Source: Lactobacillus colini
GTDB taxonomy: Bacteria > Bacillota > Bacilli > Lactobacillales > Lactobacillaceae
Direction of reading: 5' to 3'
Assembly: GCF_017874575.1 (NCBI RefSeq)
Contig: NZ_JAGGLU010000001.1
Span: forward strand, 310,001-374,000
DNA: 64,000 nucleotides
Shown here: piece by piece, positions 42,907-52,577 of the stretch
Layout of the letters: each line of letters starts with the position of its first letter
Position numbering within the stretch: position 1 is the stretch's first letter
Notes under the pieces: generated by a model
Databases searched by the model: none
What the model saw: only the letters and a program-made list of their open reading frames with translations
Told to the model about the DNA's origin: nothing
Made by a program: the position numbers and the translations under genes

Positions 42907-44229
42907 ATGGCTGCTTCAACAACTCAAAATTCAGGCTTTAGAAAGTTTACTGATAAATTTACAGAAATATCAGTAAAAATCGGTAATGAAGTTCACTTGC
43001 GTTCCTTGAGGGATGCATTTGCGACTATAATGCCAATGTATATCTTAGCTGGATTTGGAACTTTAATTAATAGTTTGATACTTCCCTATATATTTAAAGG
43101 CGATACTCTAGCTAAATGGCAAGTATTTGGTACAGCTGTTACTAATGGCACTTTAAATATCTCAAGTATCCTGATTTGTTCTATGATTGCCTACTTTTTA
43201 GCTAAAAATAAAAATTTTGAGAATGCAATTGGCTGTATCCCTGTATCGCTTGCATCCCTATTCGCATTAATGGCAATTAATTCAAAAACTATTCCAGTAG
43301 GCGGGAAGGCTGCCGTTACTATTACGAATGCAGTCTTGTACGATAGCATAGGTACTAAATCAATGTTTGGCGGAATTATTGTTGGCCTGATTGCTACAGA
43401 ATTATTTATTAAATTTTCTAAGGTTAAGGCATTTAAGATCAACTTAGGCTCTATGGTTCCACCAGCAGTAGGTAAGAGCTTTACAGTTTTAATTCCAAGT
43501 TTACTTATTGTCACTATTTTTGCCATTATTGCTGCAATTTTTGCCGCATTCAATACTGACTTAATATCTTTAATTTCCATGATTATTCAAGAGCCTCTTC
43601 GTAAGTTGAATACTTCGCTTGCTGGCTTCTTACTTATTTATTCAACTGGTAATTTTCTCTTTACTTTAGGCATTCACCAGACTGTTATTAATGGTACTCT
43701 ACTTGATCCAGTTAATTTAATTAACATGAATGAAAACATGGCCGCTGTAGCTCATGGTAAAATGCCAACACATATTATTAACTCTGATTTTGTTACTGTT
43801 TATACTCAAATGGGTGGTACTGGTTTAACTATTTCACTAATCTTAGCGGTACTTATTGCTTCTCACTACTCTCCGTTTAGAAAAGTTGTTAACTTGGCTT
43901 TAGTACCCGGTATTTTTGAAATTAATGAACCTATTATCTTTGGCTTTCCAATTGTATTCAATATTCCAATGATGATTCCATTCGTTCTTAGCCCAGTTAT
44001 TGGTGGCTTAATTGGCTACTTTGCTACAGCTACGGGCTTTGTAAAGCCATTGAGTGTTTATCTTCCATGGACTACACCTCCATTTATTTCAGGATTCTTG
44101 GCAAGTGGTGGTGATTGGAAGGTAGTATTCGTCCAAATTATTATCATAATTATAACAACCCTCTTCTATATTCCATTTATTAAAATAGCTGAAAAAGTTG
44201 CTAAAAAGTCTGCTGAATTAAGCATATAA
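42907..44229 (+). CDS. PTS EIIC, lactose/cellobiose family
   Basis: A 440-residue PTS membrane subunit with about ten hydrophobic segments. It has the family motif PGIFEINEPIIFGFPIVFN, the sugar-binding NEP signature, and begins with the usual FTEISVKIGNEVHLRSLRDAF. It forms a two-gene operon with the GH1 enzyme. No EIIA or EIIB gene is beside it, so those must come from elsewhere. Confidence 0.93.
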   Translation: MAASTTQNSGFRKFTDKFTEISVKIGNEVHLRSLRDAFATIMPMYILAGFGTLINSLILPYIFKGDTLAKWQVFGTAVTNGTLNISSILICSMIAYFLAKNKNFENAIGCIPVSLASLFALMAINSKTIPVGGKAAVTITNAVLYDSIGTKSMFGGIIVGLIATELFIKFSKVKAFKINLGSMVPPAVGKSFTVLIPSLLIVTIFAIIAAIFAAFNTDLISLISMIIQEPLRKLNTSLAGFLLIYSTGNFLFTLGIHQTVINGTLLDPVNLINMNENMAAVAHGKMPTHIINSDFVTVYTQMGGTGLTISLILAVLIASHYSPFRKVVNLALVPGIFEINEPIIFGFPIVFNIPMMIPFVLSPVIGGLIGYFATATGFVKPLSVYLPWTTPPFISGFLASGGDWKVVFVQIIIIIITTLFYIPFIKIAEKVAKKSAELSI

Positions 44230-44236
44230 AATTATT

Positions 44237-44275
44237 AAAGCCCCTTTCTTGTTAAATCATTGAAAGAGGCTTTTT
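44237..44275 (+). terminator. Terminator of the GH1-PTS operon
   Basis: Twelve-base arms (44237-44248 and 44262-44273) with one mismatch, then a T run. It lies just before the convergent ATPase stop and may serve both. Confidence 0.8.
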
Positions 44276-44288
44276 GATGTATTTATAT

Positions 44289-46907
44289 TTAGTGTCTAAT
44301 AATCTTAGAGATTTGAATTAAGATAGTTGGAACTAGTGCTAATCCGGCAATTATCAATAATTCTTGCATGCTTAATGTTTCTACAGCGAACAAGCTGTGC
44401 AATCCTGGAACAAGCAAGATAAGTGCTAACAAGATAGTACCTACTGCAAAGGCAGCTAGACTGTACCAGTTATTCTTAAAGCCAATCTTGAAGATACTAT
44501 GTTGTGAACGGCAGTTGAAGCCATGCAATAACCTAGCGAAGGTTAAGGTTGAGAATGCCATGGTAGTAGCTGTAGCAGGACTATCTTTTAGACCCAGTAA
44601 GAAGGCGCTAATAACAGCAATAGCAATCAATAAGCCTTGAATAGCTATTTGACTAACAAATGATTTATTTAAGATACCTTCCTTAGGATCACGGGGCTTG
44701 CGTTTTAGAATATCTGGGTCACCAGGTTCCATCCCAATCGCTAAAGCTGGAAGTGAATCAGTTACTAGGTTAATGAATAATAGTTGAACAGCAACAAATG
44801 GTACTGGTAAGCCTACAAGTGAAGCAAACAACACCGTAATAATAGCTGAAAGGTTACCTGATAATAAATAACCAATTGCATTCTTGATATTCTCGTAAAC
44901 TGTACGGCCATTGGCAACAGCTTTAATAATTGTTGCGAAGTTATCGTCGGCTAAGATCATGCTGGCAGCATCCTTAGATACTTCAGTACCAGTAATTCCC
45001 ATGGCAACACCAACGTCAGCCTTCTTTAAGGCAGGGGCATCATTAACACCATCACCTGTCATTGATACGATTCTACCTTTTCTTTGCCATGCATTAACAA
45101 TTCTGATCTTGTTTTCAGGTGATACACGAGCATATACCGAAACTTTTTCAATCTTTTGATCAAGTTCATCATCATTTAAAGTATCTAATTCAAGGCCAGT
45201 TAGCGCCATGTCACCGTCGGTAAAGATACCAATTTTTTTGGCGATTGCTACAGCAGTAACTTTGTGGTCACCAGTAATCATTACGGTCTTGATACCAGCT
45301 TCCTTAGCTCTAGTAACAGCAGCTACACTTTCTTGACGAGGTGGATCCATTTCAGACACCAAGCCAATAAATGTTAAGTCATTTTCTGAATTAATTGAAA
45401 GTTCTTCATTACTTTCTTTATAAGCAAATGCTAGAACACGTAGACCAGCTTCTGAGAAGCGGTTATTCTGCTCCAAGATCTTCTTGCGATCTTCATCAGT
45501 CATTGGTCGAATTGTATCATTATCAAGACGGATATTGATACAACGCTTAAGTAAGACGTCGATTGCGCCTTTAACGAAGATAGTCGGTACTGTGTGAATC
45601 AAGTGCTTGGTGCTCATTAACTTACGATCTGAGTCAAATGGTACCTCTTCTAACCTGCCCGCATGCTCACGCAGTTCCTGTTCTGACAAGCCTAAAACAC
45701 CGTTCCCCAAGTCAATGCCTGGTACTTGGCGGTACATTTCAAGCAAGGCTGATTCAGTTGGATCACCTATTGCCTTACCATCTGATAAACTAGAATCATT
45801 ATTTAAAACTACATCGTATAGCAAGTAGCGATGTAATTGGTTACTTAGGTTTAATTCTTGCGGCTTCAAGACCTTTTCGCCAATGTAAATATCTTCTACA
45901 GTCATCTTGTTCTGGGTTAAGGTACCAGTTTTATCTGAAGCGATTACAGATACTGAGCCTAATGATTCAACGGCGGCCAAGTTCTTAATAATGGCGTTCT
46001 CTTTAGCCATCTTTTGTGTTCCCATTGCCTGTACAATAGTTACAATAGAACTCAATGCTTCTGGAATTGCGGCTACAGCTAATGCTACTGCAAACAACAG
46101 TGAATCTAATATTTGCTGACCGCGCCACATTTGAATACCGAAGATTAGGGCACATAAGACCAAGATAGCAGTTGCTAATCTTGATGAGAACTGATCAAGT
46201 GATACTTGCAGTGGTGTACGGCGTTCTTTGGTTTCGTTCATTAGGGATGCTATCTTACCAATCTCTGTCTGCATCCCAGTAGCAGTGACTACAACTGTTG
46301 CACGACCATAAGTTACTAGCGAACTTGAGTAGACCATGTTCATCCGATCAGCTAGTGGTACTTCCTTGTCGAATTGAGTATCAAGCTTATCAACATTAGT
46401 AGATTCACCAGTTAATGAGCTTTCGTTTACTTGTAAAGAAGCATTTTCTAAAATGCGACCATCAGCTGTAACCATGTCACCCGCTTCTAATAAAAGAATA
46501 TCGCCAGGTACTAAGTTCTTAGCTTCAATTTCAGATTTTTGACCATTACGAATAACCTTAGCAGTAGGTGCAGATAATGATTTTAAAGATTCAAGTGACT
46601 TCTCTGCTTTAACGTGTTGAACTGTACCTAAGATTGCATTCAAAATTAAAACCACAATGATTACCAGTGTGCTTTCTAAGCTACCAGTAAAAGCAGAAAT
46701 AATAGCTGCAATTATCAAAATGATAACCATCAAGTCTTTAAATTGTTCTAAAAAGACTTGAAGGACACCTTTTTTCTTTCCTTCTACTAAAGCATTGGGA
46801 CCAACTTTAGCTAGCTTTTCTTGAATTACTTGACTATCAAGCCCCTTTTCAAAGTTAGTACCTAACTCTTTAGCTATCTTACTTTTCGTCTGTCGATAAA
46901 ATTCCAT
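44289..46907 (-). CDS. P-type cation ATPase, probably Mn2+ exporter (YoaB-like)
   Basis: An 872-residue P2-type ATPase related to SERCA/PMCA pumps. The phosphorylation site is D325 in DKTGTLT; the actuator motif LTGES, the hinge MTGDGVNDAPALKKAD and about ten membrane helices are present. The membrane motif PEAL lies in helix 4. The 5' leader has a yybP-ykoY Mn2+ riboswitch, and the same riboswitch precedes the Mn2+-exporting ATPase YoaB in Lactococcus lactis. Mn2+ (or Ca2+/Mn2+) efflux is therefore the best call. AAGGAGG precedes the ATG. Confidence 0.88.
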   Translation of the reverse strand: MEFYRQTKSKIAKELGTNFEKGLDSQVIQEKLAKVGPNALVEGKKKGVLQVFLEQFKDLMVIILIIAAIISAFTGSLESTLVIIVVLILNAILGTVQHVKAEKSLESLKSLSAPTAKVIRNGQKSEIEAKNLVPGDILLLEAGDMVTADGRILENASLQVNESSLTGESTNVDKLDTQFDKEVPLADRMNMVYSSSLVTYGRATVVVTATGMQTEIGKIASLMNETKERRTPLQVSLDQFSSRLATAILVLCALIFGIQMWRGQQILDSLLFAVALAVAAIPEALSSIVTIVQAMGTQKMAKENAIIKNLAAVESLGSVSVIASDKTGTLTQNKMTVEDIYIGEKVLKPQELNLSNQLHRYLLYDVVLNNDSSLSDGKAIGDPTESALLEMYRQVPGIDLGNGVLGLSEQELREHAGRLEEVPFDSDRKLMSTKHLIHTVPTIFVKGAIDVLLKRCINIRLDNDTIRPMTDEDRKKILEQNNRFSEAGLRVLAFAYKESNEELSINSENDLTFIGLVSEMDPPRQESVAAVTRAKEAGIKTVMITGDHKVTAVAIAKKIGIFTDGDMALTGLELDTLNDDELDQKIEKVSVYARVSPENKIRIVNAWQRKGRIVSMTGDGVNDAPALKKADVGVAMGITGTEVSKDAASMILADDNFATIIKAVANGRTVYENIKNAIGYLLSGNLSAIITVLFASLVGLPVPFVAVQLLFINLVTDSLPALAIGMEPGDPDILKRKPRDPKEGILNKSFVSQIAIQGLLIAIAVISAFLLGLKDSPATATTMAFSTLTFARLLHGFNCRSQHSIFKIGFKNNWYSLAAFAVGTILLALILLVPGLHSLFAVETLSMQELLIIAGLALVPTILIQISKIIRH

Positions 46908-46936
46908 TTAAAGCCTCCTTATATGAATAATTAGGC

Positions 46937-47056
46937 AAAAAAATAGAGACTACTGGCTAAACATCGTTTAGTCAATAGTCTCATCATTTAAACTTATAGC
47001 GGAAATTAGATTTCGTTTTGACGCCATAAGTACAATTTATGCCGATTACTCCCTAT
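46937..47056 (-). promoter_or_regulatory. yybP-ykoY manganese riboswitch with terminator
   Basis: Reading the minus strand, conserved GGGAGTA (47047-47053) is followed by CGGCAT, the loop GGCGTCAAAACGA, TTTCCGCT and ATGATGAGACTA, the order and loops of the yybP-ykoY family. The 3' aptamer strand (GAGACTA...) also forms the left arm of an intrinsic terminator (46946-46962 with 46966-46982, then T7). Mn2+ binding should hold the aptamer, prevent the terminator and turn on the ATPase gene. Found by eye, without a covariance search. Confidence 0.85.
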
Positions 47057-47174
47057 TTATTTTATTATTTAACCATACAATCTGGGATTTGACAAGTTTT
47101 CTGCTTCATATACCTGTAATGTTCATCTTTATTCAACATAATTAATATGCGGCTTAATTTTCATAGACCACGTA

Positions 47175-48083
47175 TCAAGACTTCGCACTGTCTTTTAATC
47201 TCTGAATTCGCTTGTCTAGCGGTGGATGGTCAGAAAATAATCTATCGTACCACTTGGAAATTGAACCAGAATTAAAATACAAGCTGTTGAGTAGTAGACT
47301 GGCTTCAGAAGTTTTTGAATTTGGCATTTTTTCTAACTTTTCAAGCTTTTCTAGACCAGAAATTAGTCCTGATGGCTCGCGGGTTAAGTCAGCTGAACCA
47401 GCGTCTGCTAAGTATTCTCTTTGACGAGAAATCAATAGAGAAAGTAATTTAGCAATTGGAATAGCAAAGACGCTAACAATTAAACCAAACATTAATATCA
47501 TCAAGCCACAAAGCTTAAAGATAAATGCTACCCAGCCGCGCGCTTCTGAATTAAATATTGTCCAGCCAATGATTAATGTTCCTAGGCCTGTCCAGAGGAT
47601 TAGATTAACCAGAATGCTAGATAAGACCGTAATCCGGATGTCGTAGTTCCTGATGTGCGACAGCTCGTGACCAATTACCCCTTGAACCTCACGCTTATCC
47701 ATTATGTCCAATAGTCCTTGATACAGCACTAAGCTAGCATGATCAGGACTAAATCCAGTTGCAAAAGCATTCACATCTTTGGTTGGAGAAATATAAATCT
47801 TGGGCATTGGTATCCCTCCAGCTAGACACAATTCTTCAACCATTTCATAGATTTGGGGATTATTCTCTTTAGTTACTTCTTTAGCATCGGTGACTTTCAG
47901 CAACTGACTAGTCGTGCGAAAATACGTCCAAGTCACATAAATTATGCTAAAGACTAAAAAAGTAATTGCTAGCTTAGAAGAAAAATAGCCAATTAACAAA
48001 CTTACAGCAATTAATAAAAGCAAGAAGATACTTAGAATAATCCAGGTATTGCGCTTGTTCTTTTCGATTTGCTTGTAAAGCAT
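47175..48083 (-). CDS. htpX: M48 membrane metalloprotease, HtpX-like
   Basis: A 302-residue membrane zinc protease. Two N-terminal helices (about 13-55), the zinc site HELSH (H139, E140, H143), two further helices (about 155-215) and the third ligand region REYLADAGSADLTREP. The family degrades damaged membrane proteins in stress. Length is as usual for HtpX. It stands alone, 20 bp after the HsdR/LSm gene on the same strand. Confidence 0.92.
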   Translation of the reverse strand: MLYKQIEKNKRNTWIILSIFLLLLIAVSLLIGYFSSKLAITFLVFSIIYVTWTYFRTTSQLLKVTDAKEVTKENNPQIYEMVEELCLAGGIPMPKIYISPTKDVNAFATGFSPDHASLVLYQGLLDIMDKREVQGVIGHELSHIRNYDIRITVLSSILVNLILWTGLGTLIIGWTIFNSEARGWVAFIFKLCGLMILMFGLIVSVFAIPIAKLLSLLISRQREYLADAGSADLTREPSGLISGLEKLEKLEKMPNSKTSEASLLLNSLYFNSGSISKWYDRLFSDHPPLDKRIQRLKDSAKS

Positions 48084-48102
48084 TTAGCATTCACTTCCTA
48101 TC

Positions 48103-49161
48103 CTAATCAATAATCTCAATTGACTTAATATCTGGTTCAGAAATATCCAGTAAGCCAAAATTTAGTACTTCTACATCTAGCCAGTACAGCCCATCAGGCG
48201 AATCAGATGGAGTGTCATAGTCAATTACTTGACCAACAAATTTTTGATTGTCAATATCAACTATCCTAACCTTCTGACGAAGATATTTATCAAAATCTAT
48301 GTAGACCTTCTTTTCTGGTTTATAGATTAATGGCTGAATATGTTGATTCCACCATTTTTCAAATCTAGGATTATTGTGGTTAACTTTATCAAATGGAGCC
48401 TTCCTGATTAACTTGTCATCAACATTGAATAACTTAAGCTGGCCTTTAACCTTAATTGGCTCAATTAAGTAGCTGCCGCCCTTTTCAAATGGTGCAATAT
48501 GCCAGTAGTAGCAATCGTCCTCGTCAACCCAATGTGTTAAAAATTTTTCTTTAAGTTGCTGATTTGCTGCTATGTATTCAGTGTCTGTTCCATTAGAGAT
48601 GACAAACATCTGAATATTTGAAAATATATCATTAAACATCCCCTCATCAATATATTTTTGAATTTGATTGAAGGCTTCTTTAGTACTATGATTTTTATTC
48701 TTTAATTCAATGTGAATTAACGGCAGACCGTTGATTAGCAAGGTTACATCATAGCGTCTATTTTGATTCATATTATCACGCTTATGTAGACTAATTTGGT
48801 GAACTACTTCATAAACAGAGCTACCACCAGCGATATCATTATTATCAATAACTAAAAGATCTGCAGTTCCTAAGCTTGTATCATCTCTTTGCAAAGCTAT
48901 TCTAACTTGCCCATTAGCCCCAGCAAGCCATTCTGCACTTTTATAGAACGATGGCTTAACAATTTTGGATCTGATAATTCTTTTTTCATTCTCAGTTAAT
49001 GGGTTATCTGCCAATAAATTTAAGTTATTATGTATTAAAATTTTGAAAAAATTATCCCATAGTTGTTCTTCATTTTTTAAATCTTCGCGCAAAGTCCATT
49101 GGGATTCCCCATGTATTAATTGATGAATTAGATTGTTTTCAATTGTTGCTTCAGATTCCAT
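48103..49161 (-). CDS. Orphan HsdR-type nuclease domain fused to an LSm-like domain
   Basis: A 352-residue protein. Residues 1-~225 match the N-terminal nuclease domain of type I restriction subunit HsdR: RYDVTLLINGLPLIHIELKN gives the PD-(D/E)xK residues D138, E152 and K154, and QIQKY (Q166-Y170) is the family's QxxxY motif. There the similarity ends: the SF2 helicase part of a ~1000-residue HsdR is missing. Residues about 285-352 instead form a LSm-like module nearly the same as the small protein at 35599. No hsdS or hsdM is nearby. Activity and role are unknown. Confidence 0.75.
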   Translation of the reverse strand: MESEATIENNLIHQLIHGESQWTLREDLKNEEQLWDNFFKILIHNNLNLLADNPLTENEKRIIRSKIVKPSFYKSAEWLAGANGQVRIALQRDDTSLGTADLLVIDNNDIAGGSSVYEVVHQISLHKRDNMNQNRRYDVTLLINGLPLIHIELKNKNHSTKEAFNQIQKYIDEGMFNDIFSNIQMFVISNGTDTEYIAANQQLKEKFLTHWVDEDDCYYWHIAPFEKGGSYLIEPIKVKGQLKLFNVDDKLIRKAPFDKVNHNNPRFEKWWNQHIQPLIYKPEKKVYIDFDKYLRQKVRIVDIDNQKFVGQVIDYDTPSDSPDGLYWLDVEVLNFGLLDISEPDIKSIEIID

Positions 49162-49222
49162 ACTTAATTCCTCATTTTTAAATATCTCTATACACTTAAT
49201 ATTAACCGAATTAAGCCAATAT

Positions 49223-49253
49223 AAAAAGTAGCATTCTCATTGAAAAATGCTAC
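49223..49253 (-). terminator. Terminator of the PTS-GH5-chbG operon
   Basis: Arms GTAGCATT (49228-49235) and AATGCTAC (49246-49253); on the minus strand it is followed by TTTTTAT. It lies just after the chbG remnant. Confidence 0.8.
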
Positions 49254-49260
49254 TATATTG

Positions 49261-49530
49261 TTACTTACATTCACTATAACGTAACAAGTGAATATTATTG
49301 TCTGTAATTAATTTTTTAGCTTTAGAACTCATCGCCATTTTCACCTCTTAAGTACGATGGGTAGTTAAGCTTGATGTATTTAGGATATATTGATCTAAAT
49401 ATCCCGGATGGCAGACCGTCATTGGTATTTCCTTATCTTCAGAATGCTGAATTAATTTGACCAGTTAGGGATCATAATTAACCTCTCTTGAATAACCTAA
49501 ATCATCTGCACGTACTAAAATTCTTTTCAT
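49261..49530 (-). pseudogene. ChbG/YdjC carbohydrate deacetylase remnant
   Basis: One frame of 90 codons from ATG 49530 reads MKRILVRADDLGYSREVNY, a stop, KLIQHSEDKEIPMTVCHPGYLD, a stop, and MSSKAKKLITDNNIHLLRYS. ADDLGYS and HPGYLD are the metal-binding motifs at the start and end of the ~250-residue ChbG family; some 160 residues between them are gone. It is the last gene of the PTS-GH5 operon and cannot work. Confidence 0.8.
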
Positions 49531-49544
49531 ATTAGTGTCCTTTA

Positions 49545-51194
49545 CTATTCGTAGTTACTAATTATTTTCTTTAGATCTAATACTCCATCTTGTACCTTTA
49601 GAGTAACTGTTAATACTTTTGTGGGGGATGCATGGAGTATTTCTTTTTGACCAGAACCATTAAGTGTTAAGGTTTTATAATCATAATCTGATAAGCTAAT
49701 TATTAATTCAGCATCTTGGGCATTTTCGTAGACTATACTAATTACTGTTGACTTATCTATATCCCTAAAAGTATACGAAGCAGACTCATCTTTTGATAAG
49801 CGAAGTAGGGAATGCTCTAAATTGCCGTACTTTTCACTTTTATTTGAGTCACTTTCTTGATAGTCTGCTTCATATACTAAGTGCATATGGTCTTCTCTCC
49901 TAAAGCCATCACTACTTGCATAAGACCAATTACCAGAATGGTTATGTTGGGGATCATAACCAATTGCTAGAAGTTCAACGCCGGGGGATTGCATAATAGA
50001 TTTTATTCTTTTGGGATTGAACTCACTATTTTCAAATTTTATATTTGCAAGTAATTCATTTAATATACTTTGACTCTCTTCATATGTAGGTTTGGGGGAA
50101 CCTTTATAGAAGTAGTTAGTTAATAGCTTGAACTTCGGAGGATTGGTATATCTACATAACCATGCTGCACTATTTTCTGATTTATAAGTCCAAATACAAA
50201 AACCAATATGATATTCTAGAGCATATTCATAAGTCATACTCATCCAATGATAACCTGCCATAGAATCGTCATGTGTACTGCCTCCGGTTTCACCAATCCA
50301 GACAGGAACATTTAATTCTTTACTTTTGGATAGCATTGGACCGAATACTTGCATATCTGGCAATCTTTCATATAAATGAGTAGTTATTACCCAATTATGA
50401 AAATTAGGATCATAGTCATGATCGAAAACTTCCAGCCTAGTGGCAAATCTATGACCCTGCAAGAATAAAATGTGTCTTTGATCAATAGCTCTAATTCTTT
50501 TAACAGCCGTATCATAAAATTGCTTTAACTTAGGAATTAAGTAGTCCCACTTTGGCATACATAAGGGCTCATTCAATATTTCATATCCAGCAATACTTGG
50601 TTCATCTTTATATCTTGCAGCTATTTTTTCCCATAGTTGTAGGCATCTTTCTTCATAATCTGCTTGTAAAAACATATATGGTACATTGGCCAAGCCATCA
50701 TCACAAGATACACCACTCTGTCCTCCCGGTGCACCATGCATATCAATGATGACATACAGAGTATTTTCTTTACACCAGGATATAATTTCATCTAATAGTT
50801 TAAAATTATCTTCAATATAATGATAGCCAGCCTCTTCTTTTAGAAATAATCTTGCTGATAGTGGTATACGAATTGAATTAAAGCCTAGCTTTTTGATTTT
50901 TTGAATATCAGTTTTGGTTATATAATTACGCAGCCATTGCTTTTGAAAATACTCTGCATAATCTGCACCAGCTAATTCTTCAATAGCCGCATCGAATGTT
51001 CTACCTCGATCCATAGGTTGAGCTCTAGTAAAGGTGCCTATATCAGTACCAAATTTTGAACTTCCAAGTAGATAACCTTCAAGGCTAAATAGATTTGCTA
51101 AGGCTATTCCACGTAGAATTACTTCTTGATCAGTTTCATCTACAATAATAGTGTTATTGACTTTTAACCAACCTTTAAAATTTTGTAATTTCAT
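49545..51194 (-). CDS. Intracellular GH5-family beta-glycosidase
   Basis: A 549-residue GH5 enzyme. The (beta/alpha)8 barrel (about 1-385) has acid/base E209 (EILNEP) and nucleophile E302 (WIGETGG), with DMHGAPGGQSG typical of exo-beta-1,3-glucanase-like or diglycosidase members. Residues about 400-549 form a beta-sandwich-like end. No signal peptide. It follows the EIIC gene by 12 bp, so it probably cuts a disaccharide or diglycoside brought in by that PTS. The exact substrate is not readable. Confidence 0.87.
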   Translation of the reverse strand: MKLQNFKGWLKVNNTIIVDETDQEVILRGIALANLFSLEGYLLGSSKFGTDIGTFTRAQPMDRGRTFDAAIEELAGADYAEYFQKQWLRNYITKTDIQKIKKLGFNSIRIPLSARLFLKEEAGYHYIEDNFKLLDEIISWCKENTLYVIIDMHGAPGGQSGVSCDDGLANVPYMFLQADYEERCLQLWEKIAARYKDEPSIAGYEILNEPLCMPKWDYLIPKLKQFYDTAVKRIRAIDQRHILFLQGHRFATRLEVFDHDYDPNFHNWVITTHLYERLPDMQVFGPMLSKSKELNVPVWIGETGGSTHDDSMAGYHWMSMTYEYALEYHIGFCIWTYKSENSAAWLCRYTNPPKFKLLTNYFYKGSPKPTYEESQSILNELLANIKFENSEFNPKRIKSIMQSPGVELLAIGYDPQHNHSGNWSYASSDGFRREDHMHLVYEADYQESDSNKSEKYGNLEHSLLRLSKDESASYTFRDIDKSTVISIVYENAQDAELIISLSDYDYKTLTLNGSGQKEILHASPTKVLTVTLKVQDGVLDLKKIISNYE

Positions 51195-51206
51195 TATTTT
51201 AACCTA

Positions 51207-52460
51207 TTATGCTTTCTTATCTACTTTATTTTCTTGTTTTAGATAAGTTATATCTGCAGACTTAATAAATGGTAAAAAGATAAGTACATCAATAATAAAT
51301 ACTACAACTTCAAGAATTGCAATTGTAAAGCTACCGTTCAGTACACCAGTAAATACCATCGGAACATTAAATACTGTTACACCTACATAATGGCTGACTA
51401 ATCCAATACTTACAGCTGCATAGCCGACAATAAAGTTAACACATGGAGCAATAATCCAAGGAATAGCAAATAATGGATTTAATACAATTGGAATTCCAAA
51501 TAATAATGGCTCAGCAATTCCAAAAAATGCTGGCAATACTGCTACTTTACCAACGGTCTTTAACCTACCTGATTTAGCAAATAATAAAATTGCCATAGCA
51601 ATTGCGGGATAAAATGTTGCGATTGTCATTGAATAACTAAATGACATCCCGTTAATATTAGGTAAAACTCTGTGTGCGGCATACGCAGCTTGGTTAACTG
51701 AATCTAATTGAAACATTAAAGGTGCAGTCATTGATTGAAGATATCCAGGGTGAACACCCAGAACCCATGAAACTTGGACCAATAGAGTTATAAAGACGTT
51801 TGCAAATACATTGGTACCAACGATGTTAGATAGTGGTGCTTGCAATAAATGGTATATACAATCAAATATGTTACCAAATGGAGTTAAGTTGAATAATAAT
51901 CTAACTATAAATACAGCTATAATGACGATAAAACCCGGAATCAGAGATGTAAATGAATTTGAAACATAATCTGGAGTTCCTTTTGGCATTTTAATGGTCC
52001 AATGTTTATCAATAATTAACTTATATAATTTGACGACTAAAATACTGACAAACATTCCCACAATCATACCGTTAGTACCTAGGTAGTTGTACGATAAGTA
52101 ATTGCCTATCTTGGTGGTTGTTGTAATAGGTAACAATATTAGGTACGAGGCTAGAGCTAACACTGGAACTGCATTATTTTTTATATTTAGTTCATCAGCA
52201 TAAGTTTTAGCAATACCATAGGTGAACCACAATCCTAACATATTTGTAGTAGCACTTACTATTGCATTTAGAGCAACTATTAAGCCACTGCTTTTTAAAA
52301 ATGCTTGATATGTAGGAATAGACAGACCACTAAATAGCGATGCAAATGCCCCAATTATCAAGATTGGAAACATTGACATAATACCGGCAGAAATGGAATG
52401 AATATAAATATTTTTATTTATATTCTGGCCTATTATATTTACTTTCTCTGTAAATTTCAT
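51207..52460 (-). CDS. PTS EIIC, lactose/cellobiose family
   Basis: A 417-residue PTS membrane subunit with about ten hydrophobic segments and the family motif FFGIAEPLLFGIPIVLNPLF. It is the first gene of the operon PTS-GH5-chbG remnant and is divergent from an AraC regulator. EIIA and EIIB are not encoded nearby. It may bring in a beta-glucoside or diglycoside for the GH5 enzyme. Confidence 0.92.
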   Translation of the reverse strand: MKFTEKVNIIGQNINKNIYIHSISAGIMSMFPILIIGAFASLFSGLSIPTYQAFLKSSGLIVALNAIVSATTNMLGLWFTYGIAKTYADELNIKNNAVPVLALASYLILLPITTTTKIGNYLSYNYLGTNGMIVGMFVSILVVKLYKLIIDKHWTIKMPKGTPDYVSNSFTSLIPGFIVIIAVFIVRLLFNLTPFGNIFDCIYHLLQAPLSNIVGTNVFANVFITLLVQVSWVLGVHPGYLQSMTAPLMFQLDSVNQAAYAAHRVLPNINGMSFSYSMTIATFYPAIAMAILLFAKSGRLKTVGKVAVLPAFFGIAEPLLFGIPIVLNPLFAIPWIIAPCVNFIVGYAAVSIGLVSHYVGVTVFNVPMVFTGVLNGSFTIAILEVVVFIIDVLIFLPFIKSADITYLKQENKVDKKA

Positions 52461-52577
52461 TTTTCTTACCCTCCATAATTATATATGTAATCGCTTTTTG
52501 ATATTATAATAGTTGATATAAGCCTAGATAAAAATGTAATTTCTTTGGATATAATCGACTTATTTTTAGGTGATAAA
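52461..52577. promoter_or_regulatory. Divergent promoter region with cre-like site
   Basis: The 117 bp between the PTS and araC starts contain TGTAATCGCTTTTT near 52485-52498, one base off the cre consensus. No clear pair of promoter boxes was fixed on either strand. Confidence 0.35.
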
